A stretch of DNA of 64,000 nt. Source: Alphaproteobacteria bacterium UBA3612. GTDB lineage: Bacteria; Pseudomonadota; Alphaproteobacteria; Sphingomonadales; Sphingomonadaceae. Positions 25,889 through 33,026 of the stretch are shown here, piece after piece (the first letter of the stretch is position 1; every line of letters begins with the position of its first letter). The translations under genes were made by a program, and so were the position numbers. The stretch spans positions 198,151 through 262,150 of the forward strand of contig DFLT01000007.1 in the NCBI GenBank assembly GCA_002375465.1, read 5' to 3'. Below the pieces are notes generated by a model, which was not told the origin of the DNA, did no database searches, and was given only the letters and a program-made list of their open reading frames with translations.

Positions 25889-26164
25889 ATGGCACGTTCG
25901 CTAAAAAAAGGTCCGTTCGTCGACCTCCACCTTCTGAAGAAGGCAGATGACGCGCAGGAAGCTTCGAAGAAGACGCCGATCAAGACCTGGTCGCGTCGTT
26001 CGACGATCCTGCCGCAGTTCGTCGGCCTGACCTTCAACGTCTATAATGGCAAGAAATTCATCCCGGTCGCTGTGAACGAGGAAATGGTGGGCATGAAGCT
26101 GGGCGAATTCGCTCCGACGCGCACCTATTTCGGTCACATGGCCGATAAGAAGGCGAAGCGGTAA
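25889..26164 (+). CDS. rpsS: 30S ribosomal protein S19
   Basis: The ATG at 25889 gives the family-standard 91 residues (MARSLKKGPFVDLHLL to HMADKKAKR). S19 sits at the 30S head and contacts S13. AGGTAGGT precedes the start. The stop overlaps the rplV start in TAATG. Confidence 0.98.
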   Translation: MARSLKKGPFVDLHLLKKADDAQEASKKTPIKTWSRRSTILPQFVGLTFNVYNGKKFIPVAVNEEMVGMKLGEFAPTRTYFGHMADKKAKR

Positions 26165-26550
26165 TGGGACAGCAGAAGAATCCCCGCCGGGTTGGCGAGC
26201 GCGAAGCGCTGGCCGTAGCAAATACGCTGCGCGGAAGCCCCTATAAGCTGAACCTGGTCGCCGGACTTATCCGTGGCAAAAAGGCTGAAGAGGCGCTGAA
26301 CATCCTGAAGTTTTCCAACAAGGGATTTGCCGAACCTGTGCAGAAGGCACTGGCATCGGCAATCGCCAATGCGGAAAACAATCATAATCTGGACGTGGAC
26401 GCTCTGATCGTGGCGGAAGCTTCGGTCGGGAAATCGCTGACCATGAAGCGTTTCAAGGCACGTGCGCGTGGCCGTTCCGCGGCGATCGTCAAGCCGTTCA
26501 GCCGGATCCGCATCGTTGTGCGCGAACGTGATGAAGAGGAGCAGAACTAA
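26164..26550 (+). CDS. rplV: 50S ribosomal protein L22
   Basis: This 128-residue protein lines the exit tunnel with its long beta-hairpin (KRFKARARGRSAAIVKPFSRI, where macrolide-resistance changes map in other species). It is longer at the C-terminus than E. coli L22 (110 residues). It overlaps both rpsS and rpsC by one nucleotide (TAATG). Confidence 0.98.
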   Translation: MGQQKNPRRVGEREALAVANTLRGSPYKLNLVAGLIRGKKAEEALNILKFSNKGFAEPVQKALASAIANAENNHNLDVDALIVAEASVGKSLTMKRFKARARGRSAAIVKPFSRIRIVVRERDEEEQN

Positions 26551-27245
26551 TGGGTCATAAATCGAACCCCATCGGCCTGCGCCTGCAGGTCAACCGCACC
26601 TGGGACAGCCGCTGGTTCGCCGACGGTGAAACCTATGCGCGGCAGCTGGTCGAGGATCTGAAGATCCGCGAATATATCATGAAGACCCTGCCGCAGGCGG
26701 CAATTTCGAAGGTCGTGATCGAGCGTCCTGCGAAGCTGTGCCGTGTTAGCGTCTATGCTGCCCGCCCCGGTGTCATCATCGGCAAGAAGGGCGCGGACAT
26801 CGACAAGCTGCGTAAGGCGATCGGATCGATGACGTCCTCCGACGTGTCGCTGAACATCGTCGAGATCCGCAAGCCGGAAGTCGATTCCAAGCTTGTCGCA
26901 CAGGGTGTCGCCGATCAGCTGGAGCGTCGTATCGCATTCCGTCGTGCCATGAAGCGCGCGGTTCAGTCGGCGCTGCGTCTGGGTGCCGAAGGCATCAAGA
27001 TCACATGCGGTGGCCGTCTCGGCGGCGCCGAAATCGCCCGCGTCGAATGGTATCGTGAGGGGCGCGTGCCGCTCCATACACTTCGCGCGAACATCGACTA
27101 TGCAGAAGCCGAGGCAAAGACCGCCTATGGCATCTGCGGCGTCAAGGTCTGGATCTTCAAGGGTGAAATCTTGGAGCATGACCCGCTTGGCCAGGAAAAG
27201 GCCATGATGGACGCACAAACATCGGGGGTCCGTCCGGCGCGGTAG
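26550..27245 (+). CDS. rpsC: 30S ribosomal protein S3
   Basis: The 231-residue S3 has the KH domain with GVIIGKKGADIDKLR. Its C-terminal domain GGRLGGAEIARVEWYREGRVPLHTLRANIDYA... forms part of the mRNA entry channel with S4 and S5. The start overlaps the rplV stop. A 67-nt gap to rplP shows no clear element. Confidence 0.99.
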   Translation: MGHKSNPIGLRLQVNRTWDSRWFADGETYARQLVEDLKIREYIMKTLPQAAISKVVIERPAKLCRVSVYAARPGVIIGKKGADIDKLRKAIGSMTSSDVSLNIVEIRKPEVDSKLVAQGVADQLERRIAFRRAMKRAVQSALRLGAEGIKITCGGRLGGAEIARVEWYREGRVPLHTLRANIDYAEAEAKTAYGICGVKVWIFKGEILEHDPLGQEKAMMDAQTSGVRPAR

Positions 27246-27312
27246 TTCCTAACCGAACATACCGCGGCTGACGCCTGATCGAGGACCTCTTTTCCTGTCA
27301 GAAGGCTAGACA

Positions 27313-27732
27313 ATGCTGCAACCGAAACGCACCAAATACCGGAAGGCGCACAAGGGCCGCATCCATGGCAATGCCAAGGGTGGTACCGAGCTGAACTTCG
27401 GCGCCTTCGGCCTGAAGGCCATGGAGCCGGAACGTATCACCGCGCGCCAGATCGAGGCCGCACGCCGCTCCATCACCCGCGCGATGAAGCGCCAGGGCCG
27501 CTTGTGGATCCGCATCTTTCCAGACGTACCCGTCTCCTCGAAACCGGCGGAAGTCCGCATGGGTAAGGGCAAGGGGTCACCGGAATATTGGGCTGCGCGC
27601 GTAAAGCCGGGCCGTATCATGTTCGAGCTGGACGGCGTATCGGCGGAAATCGCGCGCACCGCGTTCGAACGCGCCGCGGCCAAGCTGCCCATCCGCACGA
27701 AGTTCGTTCACCGTCTGGGCGAGGAGGTCTGA
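27313..27732 (+). CDS. rplP: 50S ribosomal protein L16
   Basis: The 139-residue L16 reaches the A-site tRNA elbow and the peptidyl-transferase region. MLQPKRTKYRKAHKGR, WIRIFPDVPVSSKPAEVRMGKGKG and the C-terminal KLPIRTKFV are intact. The Arg in the VRMGKGKG loop, which is hydroxylated by YcfD in some bacteria, is present. rpmC follows after 2 nt. Confidence 0.98.
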   Translation: MLQPKRTKYRKAHKGRIHGNAKGGTELNFGAFGLKAMEPERITARQIEAARRSITRAMKRQGRLWIRIFPDVPVSSKPAEVRMGKGKGSPEYWAARVKPGRIMFELDGVSAEIARTAFERAAAKLPIRTKFVHRLGEEV

Positions 27733-27734
27733 TC

Positions 27735-27941
27735 ATGGCGAAGATTGCCGACCTGAAAACCAAATCGGATGACGAGCTGAACACCGAGCTGGCACAGCTG
27801 AAAAAGGAGCAGTTCAACCTGCGCTTTCAGTCCGCCACCGGGCAGCTGGAGAAGCCGAGCCGCGTGAAGGAGGTGCGCCGCACCATCGCGCAGATCAACA
27901 CTTTGAAGACCGAGCGCGCCCGCAGCTCGGCAGAGGGATAA
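27735..27941 (+). CDS. rpmC: 50S ribosomal protein L29
   Basis: The ATG at 27735 gives 68 residues forming the two-helix hairpin typical of L29 at the tunnel exit (KSDDELNTELAQLKKEQFNLRF; RVKEVRRTIAQINT). GAGGAGG precedes the start. The longer frame from 27588 lies within rplP and is rejected. Confidence 0.97.
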   Translation: MAKIADLKTKSDDELNTELAQLKKEQFNLRFQSATGQLEKPSRVKEVRRTIAQINTLKTERARSSAEG

Positions 27942-27945
27942 GGCC

Positions 27946-28233
27946 ATGCCGAAGCGCATTATGACCGGCGAGGTCGTGTCCGATAAGGGCGACAAGACGG
28001 TAACGGTCCTGATCGAGCGCCGCGTGAAGCACCCGCTTTACGGCAAGATTATTCGCCGTTCGAAGAAATATCACGCGCACGACGCGGAGAACGCCTATGC
28101 AATGGGCGACAAGGTTCGCATTCAGGAATGCAAGCCCATCTCCAAGACGAAGACGTGGGAAGTGATCGGCAAGGCTGGCAAGTCCGGCGTTTCGGACGAC
28201 GCGTCGGGCGCGGCTGCGGAAGGGGCGAATTAA
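27946..28233 (+). CDS. rpsQ: 30S ribosomal protein S17
   Basis: The 95-residue OB-fold protein is an early 16S binder. MPKRIMTGEVVSDKGDKTVTV and the HPLYGKIIRRSKKYHAHD loop are typical. A short Ala/Gly-rich tail follows the core. It ends directly at the rplN start. Confidence 0.98.
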   Translation: MPKRIMTGEVVSDKGDKTVTVLIERRVKHPLYGKIIRRSKKYHAHDAENAYAMGDKVRIQECKPISKTKTWEVIGKAGKSGVSDDASGAAAEGAN

Positions 28234-28602
28234 ATGATCCAGATGCAGTCAAACCTTGAGGTAGCGGACAATTCCGGTGCGAAGCGCGTCCAGTGCATCA
28301 AGGTGCTGGGCGGGTCGAAGCGCCGCTTTGCCGGCGTCGGCGACACGATCGTCGTTTCCGTCAAGGAAGCACAGCCGCGTGGCCGCGTTAAGAAGGGCGA
28401 CGTGCACCGTGCCGTGGTCGTTCGCACCGCCAAGGATATTCGCCGCGACGACGGAACGGTGATCCGTTTCGACACCAATGCCGCGGTGTTGATCAACAAC
28501 AACAAGGAACCGCTGGGAACGCGTATCTTTGGTCCGGTGACGCGCGAGCTGCGCGGCAAGGGCCTGATGAAGATCGTCAGCCTGGCACCGGAGGTGCTCT
28601 GA
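28234..28602 (+). CDS. rplN: 50S ribosomal protein L14
   Basis: The 122-residue L14 forms the intersubunit bridge with helix 44. MIQMQSNLEVADNSGAKRVQCIKVLGG and the C-terminal RELRGKGLMKIVSLAPEVL are canonical. In spc operons this gene heads the operon; here it abuts rpsQ with no intergenic DNA. It overlaps rplX by one nucleotide. Confidence 0.99.
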   Translation: MIQMQSNLEVADNSGAKRVQCIKVLGGSKRRFAGVGDTIVVSVKEAQPRGRVKKGDVHRAVVVRTAKDIRRDDGTVIRFDTNAAVLINNNKEPLGTRIFGPVTRELRGKGLMKIVSLAPEVL

Positions 28603-28922
28603 TGGCATCGGCTAAGATCAAGAAGGGCGACCGTGTCGTCGTCCTTTCGGGCAAGGACAAGGGCAAGCACGGCGACGTGACCCAGGTGCTCCCGCGCGAC
28701 GGCAAGGTCGTCGTTTCGGGCGTGAATGTCATGACGCGTCACCGGAAGCCCAGCCAGGGTAACCCACAGGGCGGGCTCGACCGGTTCGAAGCGCCGATGG
28801 CGGTTTCGAATGTCGCGCTGGAAGATCCGAAGACGGGCAAGCCGACGCGTGTCGGCTTCGAAGTTCGCGACGGCAAGAAGGTCCGCATCGCAAAGAAGAG
28901 CGGCGAGGTAATCAATGGCTGA
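28602..28922 (+). CDS. rplX: 50S ribosomal protein L24
   Basis: The 106-residue KOW-domain assembly initiator starts MASAKIKKGDRVVVLSGKDKGKHG. The hairpin loop GVNVMTRHRKPSQGNPQGG reaches toward the tunnel exit. The last codons overlap the rplE start by 8 nt (ATGGCTGA), indicating coupling. Confidence 0.98.
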   Translation: MASAKIKKGDRVVVLSGKDKGKHGDVTQVLPRDGKVVVSGVNVMTRHRKPSQGNPQGGLDRFEAPMAVSNVALEDPKTGKPTRVGFEVRDGKKVRIAKKSGEVING

Positions 28923-29505
28923 GGAACAGAAATATACGCCGCGTATGCAGGCGATCTATCAGGAGAAGGTGCGTTCGGCGCTGAAGGAGCAGTTCGGTTA
29001 CAAGAACGAGCTTCAGGTCCCGCGCATCGAGAAGATCGTCCTGAACATGGGCGTTGGCAAGGCCGTCGACGACAAGAAGCATCTGAACAACGCCTTCGCC
29101 GAAATGACGAAGATCGCTGGTCAGAAGCCTGTCATCACCAAGGCCAAGAAGTCGATCGCGACGTTCAAGCTGCGTGAAGGCAACCCGATCGGTGTGAAGG
29201 TCACGTTGCGCGGCGCGCGCATGTGGGAATTTCTCGACCGTCTGGTGAACATCGCACTGCCGCGCGTGCGCGACTTTCGTGGTACCAATCCGGACAGCTT
29301 TGACGGCCGCGGCAATTATGCCCTGGGCATCAAGGAGCAGATCGTCTTCACCGAGATCAACTATGACGAGGTCGATCAGACCCGTGGCATGGATGTGATC
29401 ATCACGACGACGGCCAATACCGACGATGAGGGCCGCGCGCTCCTGAAAGGCCTTTCGATGCCTTTCACCGGTATGGAAGAAGACGAGGAAAAGAAGGCGG
29501 CCTGA
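28915..29505 (+). CDS. rplE: 50S ribosomal protein L5
   Basis: The 196-residue L5 binds 5S rRNA and the P-site tRNA elbow. LQVPRIEKIVLNMGVGKAV and the KKSIATFKLREGNPIGVKVTLRG region are conserved. It carries a short acidic C-terminal extension (EEDEEKKAA). A 103-nt gap to rpsN follows; a GC-rich inverted repeat there (CATCCATGGGCAGAAGGCCCGGATG) is not a clear terminator. Confidence 0.98.
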   Translation: MAEEQKYTPRMQAIYQEKVRSALKEQFGYKNELQVPRIEKIVLNMGVGKAVDDKKHLNNAFAEMTKIAGQKPVITKAKKSIATFKLREGNPIGVKVTLRGARMWEFLDRLVNIALPRVRDFRGTNPDSFDGRGNYALGIKEQIVFTEINYDEVDQTRGMDVIITTTANTDDEGRALLKGLSMPFTGMEEDEEKKAA

Positions 29506-29608
29506 GGCCGTCCGACATATATTGTCATCCATGGGCAGAAGGCCCGGATGATCAATTAACGAAGTTTCGGCCTGGCCGGAGCGCAGATTGAGGAAAGAAC
29601 TTAAGTCC

Positions 29609-29914
29609 ATGGCGAAACTGAGTTCCGTGAACAAGAATGAGCATCGCAGGAAGCTCGTTAAGAAATATGCTGGGAAGTATGCAAAGCTGAAGGCGATTGC
29701 AGAGGACGAGAGCGTCGACGATGACGAACGTCTGATGGCTCGCCTGAAGATGGCGGAGATTCCCCGCAATGCGAACCCGACGCGCGTGCGCAATCGCTGC
29801 GAGCTGACGGGCCGCAGCCGCGGTTATTATCGCAAGTTCGGCCTGTCGCGGATCATGATCCGCGAACTGGGCAATAAGGGCCTGATCCCAGGCCTGACGA
29901 AATCCAGCTGGTAA
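29609..29914 (+). CDS. rpsN: 30S ribosomal protein S14, zinc-independent type
   Basis: The ATG at 29609 gives the 101-residue form. The protein lacks the CxxC...CxxC zinc ribbon of short S14 proteins and keeps RNRCELTGRSRGYYRKFGLSR and the terminal GLTKSSW. Seven extra codons of a longer frame (from 29588) are rejected because the family starts MAK. Confidence 0.97.
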   Translation: MAKLSSVNKNEHRRKLVKKYAGKYAKLKAIAEDESVDDDERLMARLKMAEIPRNANPTRVRNRCELTGRSRGYYRKFGLSRIMIRELGNKGLIPGLTKSSW

Positions 29915-29930
29915 GAAGGGGAGCGCTGAG

Positions 29931-30329
29931 ATGACAATGACCGATCCGCTCGCGGACCTCTTGACCCGCATTCGTAATGGCCAGCAGGCGAAGAAGGATT
30001 CCATCGTGACTCCTTCGTCCAAGCTGCGCCGTAACGTGCTGAACGTGCTGGAACGCGAAGGCTATATTCGCGGCCATTCCGATGAGGAGCTGGAGGGCAA
30101 CAAGACCTTCACCCGCATCGAGCTGAAATATTTCGAAGGTGCGCCTGCGATCCAGTATCTGCAGCGCGTGTCGAAGCCGGGCCGCCGGGTATATTCCGGC
30201 GCCAACGACCTGCCTAAGGTACGCTCGGGCCTGGGCATCACCATCGTTTCGACGCCAAAGGGCGTTCTGTCCGACGCGGAAGCGCGTGAACAGAATGTCG
30301 GCGGCGAATTGCTCTGCCAGGTCTTCTAG
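29931..30329 (+). CDS. rpsH: 30S ribosomal protein S8
   Basis: The 132-residue S8 binds the central domain of 16S rRNA and represses the spc operon in E. coli. TDPLADLLTRIRNGQ and the C-terminal VSTPKGVLSDAEAREQNVGGELLC are typical. AGGGGAGCGCTGAG precedes the start. The next gene, rplF, begins after 11 nt with an AGGAGG-type site. Confidence 0.98.
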   Translation: MTMTDPLADLLTRIRNGQQAKKDSIVTPSSKLRRNVLNVLEREGYIRGHSDEELEGNKTFTRIELKYFEGAPAIQYLQRVSKPGRRVYSGANDLPKVRSGLGITIVSTPKGVLSDAEAREQNVGGELLCQVF

Positions 30330-30340
30330 GAGGTAAATCG

Positions 30341-30868
30341 ATGTCACGAATCGGAAAACAGCCGGTCGCGCTGCCCGACGGTGTCTCGGCGAACCTCGCC
30401 GGAGAGACCCTGTCGATCAAGGGACCGAAGGGTGAGCTGTCCATGGCCACCCGCGACGAGATCGAATATACGATCGAGGACGGTACGGTTTCGGTCACGC
30501 CGAAGCGCAAGGGTGGGCGCCCCTTCTGGGGAATGCAGCGCACGTTGGTGCAGAACCTCGTAACCGGTGTCAGCGAAGGCTTTACGAAGGTGCTGGAAAT
30601 CTCCGGCGTCGGCTATCGCGCGCAGTCGCAGGGCAAGACGCTGAAGCTGCAGCTTGGGTATAGCCACGACGTCGATTATGCGATTCCGGAAGGGATCGAG
30701 ATCAAGACGCCGGATCAGACCACGGTCGAAATCTCTGGTATCGACAAGCAGCAGGTCGGTCAGGTCGCAGCGGAAATTCGCCGCTGGCGCAAGCCGGAAC
30801 CCTATAAGGGCAAGGGCATCAAATATCGCGGCGAATATGTATTCCGCAAGGAAGGCAAGAAGAAGTAA
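30341..30868 (+). CDS. rplF: 50S ribosomal protein L6
   Basis: The 175-residue two-domain L6 sits near the sarcin-ricin loop. SRIGKQPVALPDGV and the C-terminal IRRWRKPEPYKGKGIKYRGE are canonical. TAGGAGG directly upstream is the strongest ribosome-binding site in the cluster. rplR begins one nucleotide after its stop. Confidence 0.98.
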   Translation: MSRIGKQPVALPDGVSANLAGETLSIKGPKGELSMATRDEIEYTIEDGTVSVTPKRKGGRPFWGMQRTLVQNLVTGVSEGFTKVLEISGVGYRAQSQGKTLKLQLGYSHDVDYAIPEGIEIKTPDQTTVEISGIDKQQVGQVAAEIRRWRKPEPYKGKGIKYRGEYVFRKEGKKK

Positions 30869-30869
30869 T

Positions 30870-31226
30870 ATGGCACAGAAACTGTCCCCATTCGCTCGCC
30901 GCCGCCGCCGCGTCCGCACCGCGCTTCGCGCCAAGGGCGGCCTGAAGCCGCGCCTCAGTATCCACCGCACCTCGAAGCATATCTATGCTCAGGTGATCGA
31001 CGATGTGGAGGGCATTACGGTTGCCTCTGCCTCTTCGCTTGAGAAGGATGTGAAGGCAAATGGCGGTGCAACCGTCGCTGCCGCTGCCGATGTCGGCAAG
31101 CGCGTTGCCGAACGCGCGAAGGAAGCCGGTGTCGGTCGTGTCATTTTCGACCGCGGCGGTTTCATCTTTCATGGCCGCGTAAAGGCGCTGGCCGATGCCG
31201 CCCGTGAAGGCGGATTGGAGTTCTGA
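30870..31226 (+). CDS. rplR: 50S ribosomal protein L18
   Basis: The ATG at 30870 gives 118 residues with the basic N-terminal RRRRRVRTALRAKGGLKPRLSIHRT and the C-terminal FDRGGFIFHGRVKALADAAREGGL that binds 5S rRNA. The longer frame from 30654 lies inside rplF and is not used. Confidence 0.98.
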   Translation: MAQKLSPFARRRRRVRTALRAKGGLKPRLSIHRTSKHIYAQVIDDVEGITVASASSLEKDVKANGGATVAAAADVGKRVAERAKEAGVGRVIFDRGGFIFHGRVKALADAAREGGLEF

Positions 31227-31228
31227 TT

Positions 31229-32026
31229 ATGGCAGACGAAAAAACCATTCCTTCGGCTGCGACCGATCCTACCCCGAATTCGGAAACGCCAGCTGCGTCG
31301 AACCCGCAGGGCGCGCCCTCCAACCATGACGCACGTCGTGGCCCTGGGGGTCCTGGCGGCCCCGGTGGCGGTCGTGGCCGCGGTGGACCTGGCGGCGGCG
31401 GCGGTCGCGGTGGACGCGACAATCGCGGCGGTCGCGGCGGACGCGACAATCGCGGCGGTCGCGGCGGCGACGATACCGGCGAGGAATTGATCGAGAAGCT
31501 GGTTCACATCAACCGCGTGTCGAAGACGGTGAAGGGCGGCAAGCGCTTCGGCTTCGCAGCGCTCGTCGTTGTTGGCGATGGCAAGGGTCGTGCCGGCTTT
31601 GGCCATGGCAAGGCGCGCGAAGTGCCGGAGGCGATCAACAAGGCGACAGCCGCGGCCAAGAAGGCCATGGTCCGCGTTCCGCTGCGCGACGGTCGCACGC
31701 TGCACCATGACGGCTATGGCCGCTTTGGCGCCGGCAAGGTTCACGTGCGCAGCGCGCCGCAGGGTACCGGCATCATCGCCGGCGGCCCGATGCGCGCCGT
31801 GTTCGAAAGCCTGGGCGTTGCGGACGTGGTGACGAAGTCTGTCGGTACGTCGAACCCCTACAACATGATCCGCGCAACGTTCGAAGCGCTGGGCGACCAG
31901 TCCAGCCCGAAGACGGTTGCGCAGCGTCGTGGCAAGAAAATCGCCGATCTGATCGGCCGCCGGGATGACGTGCAGGCTGCGCCGCAGGCGGAAGATGCCG
32001 AGCCCGCCGAAGCGACTGCGGAGTAA
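31229..32026 (+). CDS. rpsE: 30S ribosomal protein S5 with RGG-rich N-terminal extension
   Basis: At 265 residues this S5 is about 100 longer than E. coli S5 (167). The canonical core begins near residue 85 (EELIEKLVHINRVSKTVKGGKRF) and includes the double-stranded RNA-binding loop. Residues 36-80 are almost pure Gly/Arg with RGG, GGRG and two copies of a nine-residue GGRDNRGGR unit, resembling eukaryotic RNA-binding RGG boxes. The first 35 residues are Pro/Thr/Ala-rich and presumably disordered. A short acidic tail ends the protein. Similar extensions are, to my knowledge, usual in sphingomonads. Confidence 0.97.
   Translation: MADEKTIPSAATDPTPNSETPAASNPQGAPSNHDARRGPGGPGGPGGGRGRGGPGGGGGRGGRDNRGGRGGRDNRGGRGGDDTGEELIEKLVHINRVSKTVKGGKRFGFAALVVVGDGKGRAGFGHGKAREVPEAINKATAAAKKAMVRVPLRDGRTLHHDGYGRFGAGKVHVRSAPQGTGIIAGGPMRAVFESLGVADVVTKSVGTSNPYNMIRATFEALGDQSSPKTVAQRRGKKIADLIGRRDDVQAAPQAEDAEPAEATAE
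31409..31462 (+). repeat. Two 27-bp tandem repeats coding GGRDNRGGR in rpsE
   Basis: Codons 61-69 and 70-78 of rpsE encode the same nine residues in near-identical DNA. The surrounding Gly/Arg codons make the tract low in complexity and prone to slippage. Confidence 0.8.
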
Positions 32027-32032
32027 ACTGAC

Positions 32033-32224
32033 ATGGCAGACAAGAAAAAGACGATGAAGGTGAAGCAGGTCGGTTCGCCGATCCGCCGCCCGAAGAAGCA
32101 GCGTGCGACGCTAAGCGGTCTAGGCCTCGGCAAGATGCACCGGGTTGTGGAGCTGGAGGATACGCCCTCCACACGCGGAATGGTCAACTCGATCCCGCAC
32201 CTGGTGCAGGTCGTAGAAGAATAG
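32033..32224 (+). CDS. rpmD: 50S ribosomal protein L30
   Basis: The 63-residue L30 has VKQVGSPIRRPKKQRATLSGLGLGKMHRVVELEDTPS and the terminal VPHLV-like segment (IPHLVQVVEE). It starts six nucleotides after the rpsE stop. A 99-nt gap with two hairpins follows before rplO. Confidence 0.98.
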   Translation: MADKKKTMKVKQVGSPIRRPKKQRATLSGLGLGKMHRVVELEDTPSTRGMVNSIPHLVQVVEE

Positions 32225-32234
32225 CGTTACGCAG

Positions 32235-32287
32235 GCCTGCTTTTTCGAAGCAGGCAGGGGACTCCGCCCCACTCCTCCGACGGAGGA
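32235..32287. repeat. Two hairpins between rpmD and rplO
   Basis: GCCTGCTT (32235-32242) pairs with AAGCAGGC (32248-32255) over a 5-nt loop. TCCTCC (32273-32278) pairs with GGAGGA (32282-32287) over three bases. There is no U-run. The GGAGGA is about 36 nt from the rplO start, so it is not the ribosome-binding site. An RNA-processing or stability role is possible. Confidence 0.45.
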
Positions 32288-32323
32288 AAACAAGCGCGAA
32301 CAAAGCGAAAGCGAGTGCAAATT

Positions 32324-32821
32324 ATGAAGATTTCAGACCTTAAAGACAATGCGGGCGCCCGCAAATCACGCATGCGCGTCGGTCGCGGCGAAGGCAGCGG
32401 CAAGGGCAAGACCAGCGGACGCGGCCAGAAGGGCCAGAAGAGCCGTTCCGGCGTCAGCATCAACGGCTTCGAGGGCGGCCAGATGCCGCTCCACATGCGG
32501 ATCCCGAAGCGCGGCTTCAACAATCCCAACGCCAAGGACTATGCCGAATTGAACCTCGGCATGCTGCAGAAGGCGTTTGACGCCAAGAAGCTTCAGGCCG
32601 GAACGCTGGGCGAGGCCGAACTGCGCGAAGCGGGCCTGGTCCGCGGTGGCAAGAACGGCGTCAGCCTGCTGGCGAAGGGCGAACTGAAGGAGAAGGTCGA
32701 GCTGACCGTTGCGCGCGCATCGAAGGGTGCTGTGGCCGCAGTGGAAAAGGCCGGTGGTTCCGTCACACAGACGGTAGGCCCGAAGGTCCGCAAGGAGCCC
32801 AAGGAAAAGGTGAAGGCCTAA
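32324..32821 (+). CDS. rplO: 50S ribosomal protein L15
   Basis: The ATG at 32324 gives 165 residues starting MKISDLKDNAGARKSRMRVGRG. It has the Gly-rich GKTSGRGQKGQKSRSG segment and the GFEGGQMPLHMRIPKRGF motif. L15 is a late-assembly 50S protein. It is followed by a 205-nt gap with a palindromic repeat before secY. Confidence 0.98.
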   Translation: MKISDLKDNAGARKSRMRVGRGEGSGKGKTSGRGQKGQKSRSGVSINGFEGGQMPLHMRIPKRGFNNPNAKDYAELNLGMLQKAFDAKKLQAGTLGEAELREAGLVRGGKNGVSLLAKGELKEKVELTVARASKGAVAAVEKAGGSVTQTVGPKVRKEPKEKVKA

Positions 32822-32931
32822 TCCGCTCCGCGCCTTCCTTCGGGGCAGGTCCGCCCCTGCGCTTAGACGATGATAACCAAATCTTCCCTTAGCGGCCAGC
32901 TTGTAGATGTGGGCGCTGGCGGATAGAGGCA

Positions 32932-32966
32932 CCACTTCCCCGCCCTTTTGAAAGGGAGGGGAGTGG
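32932..32966. repeat. 35-bp palindromic repeat between rplO and secY
   Basis: CCACTTCCCCGCCCTTT and AAAGGGAGGGGAGTGG form arms of about 16 bp that match except for one mismatch and one extra base, with a loop of two or three bases. It looks like an extragenic palindrome of the REP type and not a terminator, since no U-run follows on either strand. The remaining bases of this 205-nt gap show no gene. Confidence 0.6.
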
Positions 32967-33026
32967 CACTCCTACCTTTCCCTCCCTATGTTCCGAACCA
33001 GTCAGTGAAGCGGGAACCTCAGACAT

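Noticed and set aside
32282..32287. GGAGGA as ribosome-binding site of rplO
   Set aside because: It is about 36 nt from the ATG and paired in a hairpin; too distant to act directly.
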